DNA of 64,000 bases from assembly GCF_000236685.1 (NCBI RefSeq), contig NC_016633.1:1302001-1366000 (forward strand). The letters are read 5' to 3'. The first letter of the stretch is position 1. Each line of letters opens with the position of its first letter. Shown here one piece after another: positions 27,682 through 36,125 of the stretch. The notes below the pieces were generated by a model. The model searched no databases. It had not been told where the DNA came from and saw only the letters and a program-made list of their open reading frames with translations. The position numbers and the translations under genes are program-made. Source of the stretch: Sphaerochaeta pleomorpha str. Grapes. GTDB lineage: Bacteria; Spirochaetota; Spirochaetia; Sphaerochaetales; Sphaerochaetaceae.

Positions 27682-28317
27682 ATGGGAACCTATACAATGA
27701 AACAGCAATCAGTAACGATATTGTGTCCTTTCTGCAACAAGGAACAGGAAACCAACTTGTACCCTATCATTGATCTGGCTGCAAAACCAACCTTGAAACT
27801 GGGAATCCTCACAGGCTCCCTGTTTTCGGCAACCTGTGAATCCTGCCAGGGCCAATTCGAAGTAATGCATGAGGCACTTATACTCAATGGCGAGGCTTTC
27901 TATGCCTTTTTGCTTGCCCCGGATTACCAGGGAGCCGAGCTGGACAGAGGTGAAGCATCCCTTGGTGAATTATCAGGGTATCAGCTTCGGCTGGTTTCCA
28001 CACTTGACACCTTGAAAGAAAAAATCTTGCTGTTTGACAGTGGCCTTGATGACAGGGCAATCGAATTATGTAAACTTTACTTGCTCATGCAGATGCAGGA
28101 CAAGGATGTCGATATGCTATTTGCAGAGCACCAGGTCTCGCAGGGAAAGCTGATGTTCTCCGTCTTTGACCAGCAAGGGGTACTGCAAGAAAGCATAGAA
28201 TGCGAGGATGCACTCTATAGCCAGCTTTATGCAAAAGCCCAGTCCTTTTCCCTGGAAGAGCAGGTATTCACCCGCATTGATGTAAACTGGGCCTATGGGA
28301 AGATTGCAAACGCCTAG
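27682..28317 (+). CDS. CpXC-domain protein
   Basis: This is 211 residues starting at ATG 27682, chosen because a -10 hexamer lies 6 nt before it; ATG 27697 is an alternative. The N-terminus has CPFC and, about 40 residues later, CESC, with the spacing and the ILTGSLFSATCESCQG context of the CpXC family, a probable zinc-ribbon protein of unknown role. The remainder is acidic and helical with Leu/Gln-rich segments. Its stop overlaps the convergent dehydrogenase gene by 4 nt. Confidence 0.75.
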   Translation: MGTYTMKQQSVTILCPFCNKEQETNLYPIIDLAAKPTLKLGILTGSLFSATCESCQGQFEVMHEALILNGEAFYAFLLAPDYQGAELDRGEASLGELSGYQLRLVSTLDTLKEKILLFDSGLDDRAIELCKLYLLMQMQDKDVDMLFAEHQVSQGKLMFSVFDQQGVLQESIECEDALYSQLYAKAQSFSLEEQVFTRIDVNWAYGKIANA

Positions 28318-29339
28318 AAACAACGCTGCCCTAAAACCCGTTTACAGGTATCGCAACGATAACAGATTTCATTATCCATAACTAAGCCTTCCCTGAACTG
28401 TTTGATATTCTCAAGGGTGGTATTAGCAATGTTATGCAATGCCTCATCGGTCAAGAAAGCCTGATGACTGGTAACCAGGACATTCGGCATCGAAATGAGC
28501 AGCATCAAGGTATCATCCTCAAGAATGGTGTTGCTCCGGTCTTCATAGAACAACTCCCCTTCTTCCTCATACACATCCAAGGCAGCTGCTCCGACTTTCT
28601 TGTTCCTGATCCCTTCCAGAAGCGCTTCACTGTCAACAAGCCCCCCACGGGAGGTATTGATAATGACTACCCCGTCTTTCATGGTTTCAAGGGCAGCCTT
28701 GTCTATAAGATGGTTTGACTCCGGGGTAAGGGGGCAATGGAGACTGATGATATCGGAACGTTTGCAAAGATCCTCAAACGAGCAGTACTCCCCATCGAAA
28801 TCTGGGTGCGGAAACGGGTCGTAGGCAAGTATGTTCATCTTGAAACCTTTGCAAATATCGCTGAAAACCCTGCCAATCTTCCCGGTTCCGACAATGCCTA
28901 TTGTCTTGTTGAACAAATCGAATCCGACCAAACCATTGAGACTGAAATTGAACTCACGGGTTCTGACATAGGAATGATGGGTGTGTCTCACCGAACTTAA
29001 AAGCAAGGCCATGGCATGTTCTGCAACGGCATAGGGAGAATAGGCAGGGACCCGTACCACATGGACTTTCCCAAAGGCGGCCTTAAAATCTACATTGTTG
29101 TAGCCTGCACAGCGCATCGCTATCAGAGGGACTCCATTCTCTGATAAGGCGTTTATAACTGTTTCATCCAGATGATCATTAACAAAGGCACAGACTGCAT
29201 CGAAGCCTTTTGCAAGGGGAGCCGTATTCTCGTTGAGTTTCGATTCAAAATAATGGATATCAACGTCATAATCCTGTTTAAGCCTATCAAACCAGAATTT
29301 GTCGTAACTCTTCGTATCAAAAAAAGCCAATCTCGTCAT
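28314..29339 (-). CDS. ldhA: Fermentative D-lactate dehydrogenase
   Basis: The 341-residue D-2-hydroxyacid dehydrogenase has the NAD motif GIVGTGKIGR (about 150-159), catalytic Arg in INTSRGGLVD, Glu in YEEEGELF and the acid/base His in SHQAF. The VYEEEGELFYED stretch is typical of LdhA enzymes that reduce pyruvate to D-lactate. The C-terminus has an unusual cysteine cluster (CYRCDTCKRVLGQRC) beyond the normal end of the fold. AGGGAA lies about 7 nt before the ATG. Confidence 0.92.
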   Translation of the reverse strand: MTRLAFFDTKSYDKFWFDRLKQDYDVDIHYFESKLNENTAPLAKGFDAVCAFVNDHLDETVINALSENGVPLIAMRCAGYNNVDFKAAFGKVHVVRVPAYSPYAVAEHAMALLLSSVRHTHHSYVRTREFNFSLNGLVGFDLFNKTIGIVGTGKIGRVFSDICKGFKMNILAYDPFPHPDFDGEYCSFEDLCKRSDIISLHCPLTPESNHLIDKAALETMKDGVVIINTSRGGLVDSEALLEGIRNKKVGAAALDVYEEEGELFYEDRSNTILEDDTLMLLISMPNVLVTSHQAFLTDEALHNIANTTLENIKQFREGLVMDNEICYRCDTCKRVLGQRCF

Positions 29340-29380
29340 CTTTGTTTTCCCTGTTTACTATTTCTGCCCTTTTCCAAGCA

Positions 29381-29953
29381 TCAGTGTATAATCTTTGATT
29401 GGCCGACAAATACGGCCATTTGATCCTCTGAACCTTCCCTCAGCCGAGTAAAAACATCTTCTATCGGCTCGGGAAGGGGAAAGGTTAGGAAATATACATA
29501 CATAGCCATGTTTTCCATTTCGTCCTTGACCCCTTGCTCGGCTGCCTCTTTCAGTGTAGAGGGTTTCTCAAAGTGTTCCATTGCCCTGTCAGATGGAGGG
29601 GTAAGTGCAAGCTGGGCATATAATTCCTTGAGTTTTTCAATATAAAATCCTTGAAGAGCCAGCAGATCTGAGTATATTTTCTGTTCACCGAATTTTTCGA
29701 TGATGAAGGCACATTTTGCCTGGGCAAGGTATTCATCCTCTATAGCATACTGCAACATATCGGCAATCGTTATATGGGAATCAATAAGAGCCCCTTTTGC
29801 ACCATAGCCTTCAGGGGAAAGGATCCTCTGCGCATAGGCAAGCGGCTGGGTTCCTCCAAACACTGGGGTAGCAGAACTCGCAAACACCAGGATCAGAAAG
29901 AAGGCAACAAGGAGGTGACATGGATAATATAATGCATGATACATCTTTGGCAT
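29381..29953 (-). CDS. Exported ferritin-like protein lacking metal-site histidines
   Basis: This is 190 residues from ATG 29953 (AAAGGAG 8 nt upstream). A signal peptide or anchor (about residues 9-30) precedes a four-helix region. Its repeats (MLQYAIEDEYLAQAKCAFIIEKFGEQ and DEMENMAMYVYFL) resemble the DUF2202 ferritin-like family. From memory of that family, helices 2 and 4 normally carry E-x-x-H and S-E-N-H. Here they read QGFY and SEDQ, so both histidines and one Glu are missing. The role is unknown; it may be structural rather than catalytic. Confidence 0.6.
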   Translation of the reverse strand: MPKMYHALYYPCHLLVAFFLILVFASSATPVFGGTQPLAYAQRILSPEGYGAKGALIDSHITIADMLQYAIEDEYLAQAKCAFIIEKFGEQKIYSDLLALQGFYIEKLKELYAQLALTPPSDRAMEHFEKPSTLKEAAEQGVKDEMENMAMYVYFLTFPLPEPIEDVFTRLREGSEDQMAVFVGQSKIIH

Positions 29954-30044
29954 ACTTGGCACTCCTTTTTCCGAATCGTAGAATATGCCTATAGGATACA
30001 CCATGATTCCACAGAAAAACAGGAAGCAACCTAGCTAGAGACTA

Positions 30045-30073
30045 AGAAACCGGAGAAGGAATCCCCGGTTTCT
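30045..30073 (-). terminator. Terminator hairpin after the Fic gene
   Basis: A 9-bp stem AGAAACCGG / CCGGTTTCT has an 11-nt loop and is followed on the minus strand by TAGTCTC. The T-tract is poor, but position and stem are good. It lies 13 nt past the Fic stop codon. Confidence 0.6.
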
Positions 30074-30086
30074 GCTATCCAATGCT

Positions 30087-30854
30087 TTAACGTATAACTT
30101 CTTCAAGGACATCGATCAGCAACTGATAATCACCATCGATGGCAGCGATGTCTGCTTCGAGCAAACGATCGGGGTCAACCATAGACCAATCAAGATCATA
30201 CCCCGCATTCAAGACCAGCTGATAGAAGAAGAGCCTTGCAGCCCTTCCGTTTCCATCACGGAACGGATGCAGGGCTTCGACTTCACCCATATAGAATGCC
30301 AGGTCATTGATGAAATCTTCCCGTTCGAGATCTTTCAGGTACCGGTCTTTCCTCAGTCGGGAAAAGATATCTTCCGATGCCGATTCAATGAATTCAGGAT
30401 TGCTGAAAACAGTGCGCTTTGCTGCCGTCATCGTACGGATTTGACCACTGGACGGATACAAGTCTCCAAACAGTCTTGCATGGATCGATTTCAAATATTC
30501 GAAATCAAATGTGTTTTTCGGATCCTCAGTGAGAATCTCCGCACTCCGAACATTGGCAAACAAGGCTTCGATTTTTCTCAGCTTTGTCCTTTCCTTGATT
30601 GAAAAGAAATTTACCAGACATGAAGTATGGGGATAAAAACCCCCTTCATTGGCAGGAGGGATATAGTTGGTATTAAGACCATTGCTATCGATTAATTCCT
30701 GAATGTATTCATCAGGAGTAAGATCCCCTTCCAAAATCCTCGTGATTGCACTTTCATCAATATCAGAGAAAACGAATCCTTCCGCTTCATGATTGAACCT
30801 GATATAGTCGATGCATGCTTGCATTCGGCCTGATTTCATAAAAAAGCTAACCAT
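30087..30854 (-). CDS. Fic-domain AMP-transferase with fused N-terminal inhibitory segment
   Basis: This is 255 residues when started at ATG 30854 (AAGG 7 nt upstream); the frame is open for 51 more codons but with no site. The catalytic Fic motif HPFRDGNGRAAR is complete at 196-207, so nucleotide transfer to a target hydroxyl should be possible. The first 60 residues (EGFVFSDIDESAITRILEGDLTPDEYI) resemble the VbhA-type antitoxin fused to some Fic proteins. The inhibitory motif [S/T]xxxE[G/N] reads N21-x3-E25-G26, so Ser/Thr is replaced by Asn. No separate antitoxin gene is adjacent. Confidence 0.87.
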   Translation of the reverse strand: MVSFFMKSGRMQACIDYIRFNHEAEGFVFSDIDESAITRILEGDLTPDEYIQELIDSNGLNTNYIPPANEGGFYPHTSCLVNFFSIKERTKLRKIEALFANVRSAEILTEDPKNTFDFEYLKSIHARLFGDLYPSSGQIRTMTAAKRTVFSNPEFIESASEDIFSRLRKDRYLKDLEREDFINDLAFYMGEVEALHPFRDGNGRAARLFFYQLVLNAGYDLDWSMVDPDRLLEADIAAIDGDYQLLIDVLEEVIR

Positions 30855-31040
30855 CCTTTTGCCTTGCAAGGGCTCATACTCAATGCTGCACTGCCATTGG
30901 CTTTGTGCTGATTCCCAATTACCACAGACTCGGGATACACATATCCGTGGTGCGGACAAGAAAGTTCCGCTGTTACCTGTACATATCCCTATGATAGCCA
31001 TACCCAACTTATCAGGTCAAGGCAATAGCTTTGAAAAAGA

Positions 31041-31059
31041 GCCCAGATTATACCTGGGC
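31041..31059 (-). terminator. Terminator after the porin-like gene
   Basis: The stem GCCCAG / CTGGGC with a 7-nt loop is followed on the minus strand by TCTTTTTC. It lies 27 nt after the stop codon at 31086. Confidence 0.7.
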
Positions 31060-31085
31060 CCCCAAAATCGAAATACATTTTCAAG

Positions 31086-32123
31086 TTAGAACGAGAACCC
31101 CATGAACAAAGCCCCGTTGATTATCTGTGGATTGGTCGTATCGTTGAGAACCCACAAATAACTTCCGCTGAGGCCAAGGGAGAACCAGCTGTTAAGCTTA
31201 TAGCTGAGGGACATCTTTGCAAATGCCCCATACATATATTTCTGGGAAATCAAATTGTCAGACAAGGAATAGAAGAGGAATCCTCCACCACCCAAGGCAA
31301 CGTCAACTTTTCCAAGGGCAATGTCAAGTTTTGGCATAACCGATATCGAACCAACCTGGGTCAACGTATTGAAGGTTGTCGAGAAGTCACTGAAAATATT
31401 CTTCAGGAACGTAGACCAGCTACCATTAAGGAACGGGTCATAGGAAACTACCATCTCAGCCCCAATACCAAAGCTCTTATTCAAGGTTATCAAATTGTTG
31501 AAATCCAAGCCCAGACTTATGACAGGTACATATTGCCCATAAGAACCGATACTATCGCGAGAGTACAAGGCACCTCCCCCGAGCGTGATAGTAGTGCTAT
31601 ACCTATTCTCTTTCATTTCCACAGGAGCAGCTTCTGCAACAACAGCAGTAGCGGCAACAGCCGGCTGAACCTCTGCGGCCTGCACCTCAGAGACAGGTTC
31701 CTCAATGACAGGAGCTATTTCTTCAACGACTGCAGGTGCTTGTTCAATAACAGGGACCTCTTCTGCAACAGGGGTGACGACCTCAGCGACAGCTGCAACC
31801 TCAACAACAGGTGTCTCAGGCACTTCTTCCAAAATTGGTTCAGAGGAAGACATCGAGCTGGCACTGAAATTCACTCCATCGTATGACTGCTGAAGATACA
31901 AAGTATGTGCTACCGACCCATCAACACCTTTGAGGGTAAAGCTTGTAACCGAGGAATCTACGACTATCCAGGCGGAAGCTTCTTCACCATCGACCTGATA
32001 GCGGAAGGTGGTAACCATCGGATCTTCGACCATCCATTCCCACGTAACTACAACAGGCATAGCAAATAATGTCGCAGGAATCAATACCACTGCTAACAAC
32101 ATGGCAATAAGTTTTCTGTTCAT
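31086..32123 (-). CDS. Exported beta-barrel protein with Val/Glu/Ala-rich linker
   Basis: This is 345 residues from ATG 32123 (TAGGAG 6 nt upstream). A signal peptide (about 1-21) precedes a short beta-sandwich-like domain (about 22-95, VTWEWMVEDP..., YLQQSYDGVNFS). A low-complexity linker of Glu-Val-Pro-Ala repeats (about 100-165) follows, then a region of alternating strands ending in GFSF, a barrel-type C-terminal Phe. The linker makes this look like a surface or periplasm-spanning barrel protein. Family unknown. Confidence 0.72.
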   Translation of the reverse strand: MNRKLIAMLLAVVLIPATLFAMPVVVTWEWMVEDPMVTTFRYQVDGEEASAWIVVDSSVTSFTLKGVDGSVAHTLYLQQSYDGVNFSASSMSSSEPILEEVPETPVVEVAAVAEVVTPVAEEVPVIEQAPAVVEEIAPVIEEPVSEVQAAEVQPAVAATAVVAEAAPVEMKENRYSTTITLGGGALYSRDSIGSYGQYVPVISLGLDFNNLITLNKSFGIGAEMVVSYDPFLNGSWSTFLKNIFSDFSTTFNTLTQVGSISVMPKLDIALGKVDVALGGGGFLFYSLSDNLISQKYMYGAFAKMSLSYKLNSWFSLGLSGSYLWVLNDTTNPQIINGALFMGFSF

Positions 32124-32259
32124 AAAACAACTCCTAATATTCAATTCTTGGACCACAAGAAACGAAAATTCGTCGGTTCAATGATACACTTACCAAGAAA
32201 TAATAACAAGCAAAACATCGCTATACAACAAACAACCAGCCGCTTTATAGCCAAAATCC

Positions 32260-32288
32260 TTGCCCCATTGCACTATTTTCAGTATGCT
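32260..32288 (+). promoter_or_regulatory. Leaderless-type promoter of the LOG-family gene
   Basis: TTGCCC (32260-32265), 17 bp, TATGCT (32283-32288), 6 nt, ATG 32295. There is no Shine-Dalgarno sequence. Confidence 0.7.
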
Positions 32289-32294
32289 CAGACC

Positions 32295-32873
32295 ATGAAT
32301 ACGATACGAAATCTCGCTGTTTTCTGCGGAAGCAGCTTAGGACACAACCCAGCATACGGACAACAGGCTAAGAAATTGGCAGAATGCCTCTTTGCCAACA
32401 AGATCAGCTTGGTCTATGGTGGCGGCAGTAGGGGCCTCATGGGCGTGGTAGCCGAAACCCTGCATGATTTAGGGGGAAATGTAACCGGAGTGTTGCCAGA
32501 AGCCCTGAACAAAAGCAAAGTCCGTGCAAGGCCAGTCGAAACCACCGTGCATATCGTACCTACCATGCATGACAGGAAAGCGATGATGTACAACCTCTCC
32601 GATGCATTCGTGGCGTTGCCCGGGGGCATAGGCACCTTAGAAGAGATTTTTGAGATTTTCACCTGGCTTCAGCTAGGATACCATACGAAACCGGTAGCCT
32701 TGCTGAATATCAATGGATACTATGACCAGTTGATCACCTTCCTTCACCAGAGCAGCGACGAGGGATTCATCCATGCAGACCATCTCAAGGCACTTATCAT
32801 CGAAAGCGAACCTGAACAACTGATACTGCGCCTGCAGGATTTTTCCCCTGTGCTCAGTGATAAACTCTCCTGA
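32295..32873 (+). CDS. LOG-family nucleotide 5'-monophosphate phosphoribohydrolase
   Basis: This is 192 residues from ATG 32295; an upstream-open frame adds 49 residues that do not fit the family. The Rossmann-like start AVFCGSSLG, YGGGSRGLMG and the catalytic PGGIGTLEE mark the LOG (Lonely Guy)/YvdD family, which cleaves AMP or cytokinin ribotides to the base and ribose 5-phosphate. In bacteria the usual role is nucleotide salvage. A promoter 6 nt from the ATG decides the start. Confidence 0.9.
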   Translation: MNTIRNLAVFCGSSLGHNPAYGQQAKKLAECLFANKISLVYGGGSRGLMGVVAETLHDLGGNVTGVLPEALNKSKVRARPVETTVHIVPTMHDRKAMMYNLSDAFVALPGGIGTLEEIFEIFTWLQLGYHTKPVALLNINGYYDQLITFLHQSSDEGFIHADHLKALIIESEPEQLILRLQDFSPVLSDKLS

Positions 32874-32894
32874 GCTTAATCAGGCCTCTATCCA

Positions 32895-32924
32895 GTGGCA
32901 AAGAATTGCTTTGCGTTGTATGCT
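32895..32924 (+). promoter_or_regulatory. Leaderless-type promoter of the YitT-family gene
   Basis: GTGGCA (32895-32900), 18 bp, TATGCT (32919-32924), 6 nt, ATG 32931. The -10 hexamer is the same as in the gene before it. Confidence 0.55.
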
Positions 32925-32930
32925 ATCCCC

Positions 32931-33860
32931 ATGACAAAAAGGCAATATCAATTCAACGAGTTGTTCTATATCGTAACAGGTTCCTTTCTCACCGCAGTAG
33001 GAATAGCCCTCTTTTCTACCCCCGCAAGGATTGCCGGCGGGGGGGTAAGTGGCATAGCAACAATACTCTACCATACCAACGGTTTCGATACCGGTTTATC
33101 TATCCTTGTCCTGTCAGTACCCCTCTTTATTATCGGGGTCGCCATATTTGGCAAGCAGTTTGGGATTAAATCACTTTCAGGAACACTCTTGCTTTCGCTG
33201 TTCACCTCATTGTTGAACCGTATCTTCGGCTATGGCGGGGTTCTGGACTATTCCAATGTCCTTTCGGTATTGCTCTCTGCGATTTTCGGGGGAGTTGTCA
33301 TTGGCGTGGGTTGCGGGCTTGTCCTCAAAAGTGGGGCAAACACGGGAGGGACTGATATAGTGGCCCAGATACTTGCCAGGTTCACCCCGCTTTCGATGGG
33401 CTCTTCCCTGTTCTTGGTTGACACAGTAATCATTGCTGCAAGCGGATTTGTATTCGGTCTTGAAAGCGCACTCTATGCCACTATCAACCTCTACATTACC
33501 GGAGCGGTTATCGATAATGTAGTGCTTTCCTTTGGAACCAGGTCTTCCAAAACCGTTTTCATAATCAGCGAAAAACGAGAAATCATACAGAAAGCTATTT
33601 TGGAGCAACTTGGCCATGGAGGAACAATTCTTTCAGGAAGCGGGATGTTTACCGGCTGCGACCGGCCGGTAATCATGACGGTGGTGTCCAACCATAAACT
33701 AGGCCAGCTTACCAACATCGTGCACCAAGCCGATAGCAGGGCCTTTATGGTCATCCAAGAGGCCTATCAGGTCCTCGGTGAAGGGTTCTCACCCATCGAG
33801 GAGGCTGCCTGGGCTGGCCTTTCGGATGTTACGCAACAGCAAGACAAGAAAAAGAAATAA
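32931..33860 (+). CDS. YitT-family membrane protein
   Basis: This is 309 residues from ATG 32931. Five or six membrane segments cover about residues 12-190, with the Gly-rich ARIAGGGVSGIATIL and GANTGGTDIVAQI motifs of YitT/DUF161 proteins. A soluble C-terminal DUF2179 domain follows (about 205-290, KTVFIISEKREIIQKAI...GMFTG). The family is poorly understood and probably regulatory or transport-related. The stop is immediately followed by the stop of the convergent nucleotidyltransferase gene. Confidence 0.88.
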   Translation: MTKRQYQFNELFYIVTGSFLTAVGIALFSTPARIAGGGVSGIATILYHTNGFDTGLSILVLSVPLFIIGVAIFGKQFGIKSLSGTLLLSLFTSLLNRIFGYGGVLDYSNVLSVLLSAIFGGVVIGVGCGLVLKSGANTGGTDIVAQILARFTPLSMGSSLFLVDTVIIAASGFVFGLESALYATINLYITGAVIDNVVLSFGTRSSKTVFIISEKREIIQKAILEQLGHGGTILSGSGMFTGCDRPVIMTVVSNHKLGQLTNIVHQADSRAFMVIQEAYQVLGEGFSPIEEAAWAGLSDVTQQQDKKKK

Positions 33861-34769
33861 TTACTTCGTCCAGAGTTTTTCAGGATAGTATCCTGCTTCG
33901 GTTTTCTTGGAAAGTTCGGAGCGGACCAACTGTCGGTCTTCGCTATACGTCATGCCAAACCACTTTTCCTGGGTGGTATAGAATTTGATCTTGCCTTCGT
34001 TGTTCGTTACGATGCGGCTTGCACCGTTGGGAAGGAAACATTCGGTCTTCTCTGTCGTGATGTTATCCTTGATGAACTCTTCCCAGTAGGAGGAGAAGCT
34101 GTCAAAGGCAGTGGGGGAAAACCCAAAGAAATTCATGGAAACCCATTCTTTTCCGGTAAGTTCGACATCTTGGTCATCAATATGGCTTATTACCTTCTTT
34201 CCTACAAACTCAATCTTGGTATTTTCGCGCATGCTCTTGAGATAGCCATCCTCAACCGTACAGATTGCCCGGGAGACAGAACCGCTCAAGCTCATCGTAT
34301 GGTCGAGTACATAGCCTACCATTGCATGCTCCCTACTTCCCTCTTCCAGGGAACCAAGGTGCTTTGAAAGGATTGCAAACGCTTCCCTGCCATAATAATC
34401 GTCTGCATTGATTACAGCAAAAGGCTCCTTTACCCTATCTTTCGCACAGAGAACCGCATGGATGGTCCCCCACGGTTTCTTGCGGTTTGCAGATAGTCTT
34501 TTCTGTTCTTCGGTCAAAAGGGTATCCATGCCCTGGAATACATAGTCGGCATCCATGTTTCGTGCAATACGATCAAACAATCGTTCGCGGAAATCTTTTT
34601 CGATATCTTTACGGATAATGAAAACAACCTTTCCAAAACCGCTTTTCATTGCATCATAGACTCCAAAGTCAAGAAGGGTTTCCCCATGGACTCCGACAGA
34701 GTCGATTTGTTTGACCCCGCCATAACGACTACCCATCCCAGCTGCCAAAACTACCAATGTAGGTTTCAT
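33861..34769 (-). CDS. Sugar-nucleotidyltransferase-like protein
   Basis: The 302-residue protein begins with the nucleotidyltransferase signature AAGMGSRYGGVKQ (about 8-20) and has a metal-site region VINADDYYG near residue 125. It is a GT-A-fold NTP transferase related to glucose-1-phosphate uridylyl/thymidylyltransferases. The C-terminal half (EWVSMNFFGFSP, GASRIVTNNEGKIKFYTTQEKWFGMTY) is conserved in a subgroup without a firm substrate. AGGGGG lies upstream of the ATG. Confidence 0.82.
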   Translation of the reverse strand: MKPTLVVLAAGMGSRYGGVKQIDSVGVHGETLLDFGVYDAMKSGFGKVVFIIRKDIEKDFRERLFDRIARNMDADYVFQGMDTLLTEEQKRLSANRKKPWGTIHAVLCAKDRVKEPFAVINADDYYGREAFAILSKHLGSLEEGSREHAMVGYVLDHTMSLSGSVSRAICTVEDGYLKSMRENTKIEFVGKKVISHIDDQDVELTGKEWVSMNFFGFSPTAFDSFSSYWEEFIKDNITTEKTECFLPNGASRIVTNNEGKIKFYTTQEKWFGMTYSEDRQLVRSELSKKTEAGYYPEKLWTK

Positions 34770-34916
34770 ATAACTCGTTCCCCCTTGCCTTTTTTACAGA
34801 CAGGTAAGTCTACAACGGCCGTATAGGGGAAGTCAAATAGCATCATCGGCTGACAGATAAGAAAATACATGGAATAATTACCTGTGTTAGGCTATTATAG
34901 GCGGGAGGAGACTACG

Positions 34917-35219
34917 GTGAACAATCTGGAATGGTATTCAAAAATAAAGGAATTCTGCCTTCTTTCACAAACATGCGAACTCTGTCCGTATTTCTGCTTG
35001 CAAGAAAACCATGTACAAGGAAATAAAACTGCCCATTGTTTCAAGGACAGGGAAAGCCTGGAAGCATTGAGCGAATGGCTGGCACAGCCCTGCAACGAAA
35101 CAGAGAGTGTGCAAGGGCAAGAATGCGATAACAACCAGTGGCTCAAAGATCTAATCAACAAACAATTTGAAGAAGATGAGACCGATGAGGACTTTTTCTT
35201 GGAAGAGATGCTGCATTAA
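34917..35219 (+). CDS. Small Cys-rich acidic protein
   Basis: This is 100 residues from GTG 34917, chosen because GGGAGGAG lies about 6 nt upstream. Six cysteines fall in the first 70 residues (FCLLSQTCELCPYFC, HCF, QPC, ECD), which could bind metal. The C-terminus is very acidic (FEEDETDEDFFLEEM). No family is recognised. Its stop overlaps the convergent exported-protein gene by 4 nt. Confidence 0.65.
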   Translation: MNNLEWYSKIKEFCLLSQTCELCPYFCLQENHVQGNKTAHCFKDRESLEALSEWLAQPCNETESVQGQECDNNQWLKDLINKQFEEDETDEDFFLEEMLH

Positions 35220-35776
35220 TGGGCCTCTATACTTAGCTGAATGGAAGCTGAGTACCACCCGTTGGCATAATCATCCAGGGAAAAATTGGGAATGTCTGCA
35301 ATGATTTCCCCGGTTTCATAGGTTATCTCATCATTGGCGGCATAGATTCCCCTGACACCGATTTCCTTATCCATCGAGGTATCGCCAGCGATACTCACTG
35401 CACCACTTACACTGGAGGTGACCCTTACCAAAAAAGGAAGGACAGTTTTTTTGCCACCGTTGAAACCCCTTGCATTGTCCAGAAAAAAAGCAAACCGATC
35501 ACCCATCCCGTCTTCTCCCGGTTTTATATACATGTGGAATAAAGCCATGTTATTGTTCGACAGAAGGGTGTAGGTCCCGACGACCAACTGGGTATTCCGG
35601 CTCTCTGCAAGGTTGAAATTCAGGGCATCAGGATTCTGGACTACGGTAAAACTCTCCGAGACGGGGACCACTCCCTGCACATTGATGTCTGTAACCGTAA
35701 GCGTACGGGCTCCCAGTACAGAAAACGATAGATATAGTATAATGAGGGTTAAAACCATTTTTCTCTGAACTCTCAT
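35216..35776 (-). CDS. Exported protein of unknown function
   Basis: The 186-residue protein has a signal peptide (about 1-22, cleavage after VLGA). The mature part has beta-strand-like segments (LTVTDINVQGVVPVSESFTV; FLVRVTSSVSGAVSIAG), few charges and no cysteine. TAGGAG lies 6 nt upstream of the ATG. Nothing in it points to a function. Confidence 0.65.
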   Translation of the reverse strand: MRVQRKMVLTLIILYLSFSVLGARTLTVTDINVQGVVPVSESFTVVQNPDALNFNLAESRNTQLVVGTYTLLSNNNMALFHMYIKPGEDGMGDRFAFFLDNARGFNGGKKTVLPFLVRVTSSVSGAVSIAGDTSMDKEIGVRGIYAANDEITYETGEIIADIPNFSLDDYANGWYSASIQLSIEAH

Positions 35777-35966
35777 GTATTTCTCCTATGGATGCAGAGC
35801 TTATAGCATACACCCAGAGTGTAATAATCGGGAAAACAAGTGTCAAGAGTTTCTTCTTTATATTACTATCCTTATAACACAAAACACCTAAAGCTATTTC
35901 AAATTATTATATAAAAAGAATTAACCCATTTTTATCAGATGACATAGGAAGCGCATTCTTTTTCAC

Positions 35967-35996
35967 TTGACACGAGCTATCGCTTAGCCGTACCAT
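35967..35996 (+). promoter_or_regulatory. Promoter of tRNA-Arg
   Basis: A perfect TTGACA (35967-35972), 18 bp, TACCAT (35991-35996), with the tRNA starting 12 nt later. This is the strongest -35 element in this region. Confidence 0.8.
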
Positions 35997-36007
35997 TAAG
36001 CGATTTT

Positions 36008-36081
36008 GGGCCCGTAGCTCAGCTGGATAGAGCGTCTCCCTCCGGAGGAGAAGGCCGCGCGTTCGAATCGCACCGGGCTCA
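36008..36081 (+). tRNA. tRNA-Arg (anticodon CCG)
   Basis: A full cloverleaf: acceptor GGGCCCG / CGGGCTC with one G-U pair, D arm GCTC-AGCTGGATA-GAGC, anticodon stem TCTCC / GGAGA with loop CTCCGGA (anticodon CCG, codon CGG), and T loop TTCGAAT with one mismatch in its stem. The 3' CCA is not encoded directly after the discriminator A. Confidence 0.93.
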
Positions 36082-36084
36082 ACC

Positions 36085-36123
36085 AAGCAAGGAATCCTTT
36101 GACAGGTTCCTTGCTTTTTTTTT
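36085..36123 (+). terminator. Terminator of tRNA-Arg
   Basis: A 10-bp stem AAGCAAGGAA / TTCCTTGCTT has a 12-nt loop and is followed by a run of T. It abuts the end of the convergent GH3 gene. Confidence 0.9.
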
Positions 36124-36125
36124 GC

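Noticed and set aside
30855-31007. 51-codon N-terminal extension of the Fic protein
   Set aside because: There is no ribosome site or conserved feature, and the antitoxin-like segment already forms a complete N-terminus from 30854.
32148-32294. N-terminal extension of the LOG-family protein
   Set aside because: The extra 49 residues do not fit the family, and a promoter with its -10 at 32283 lies inside this stretch.
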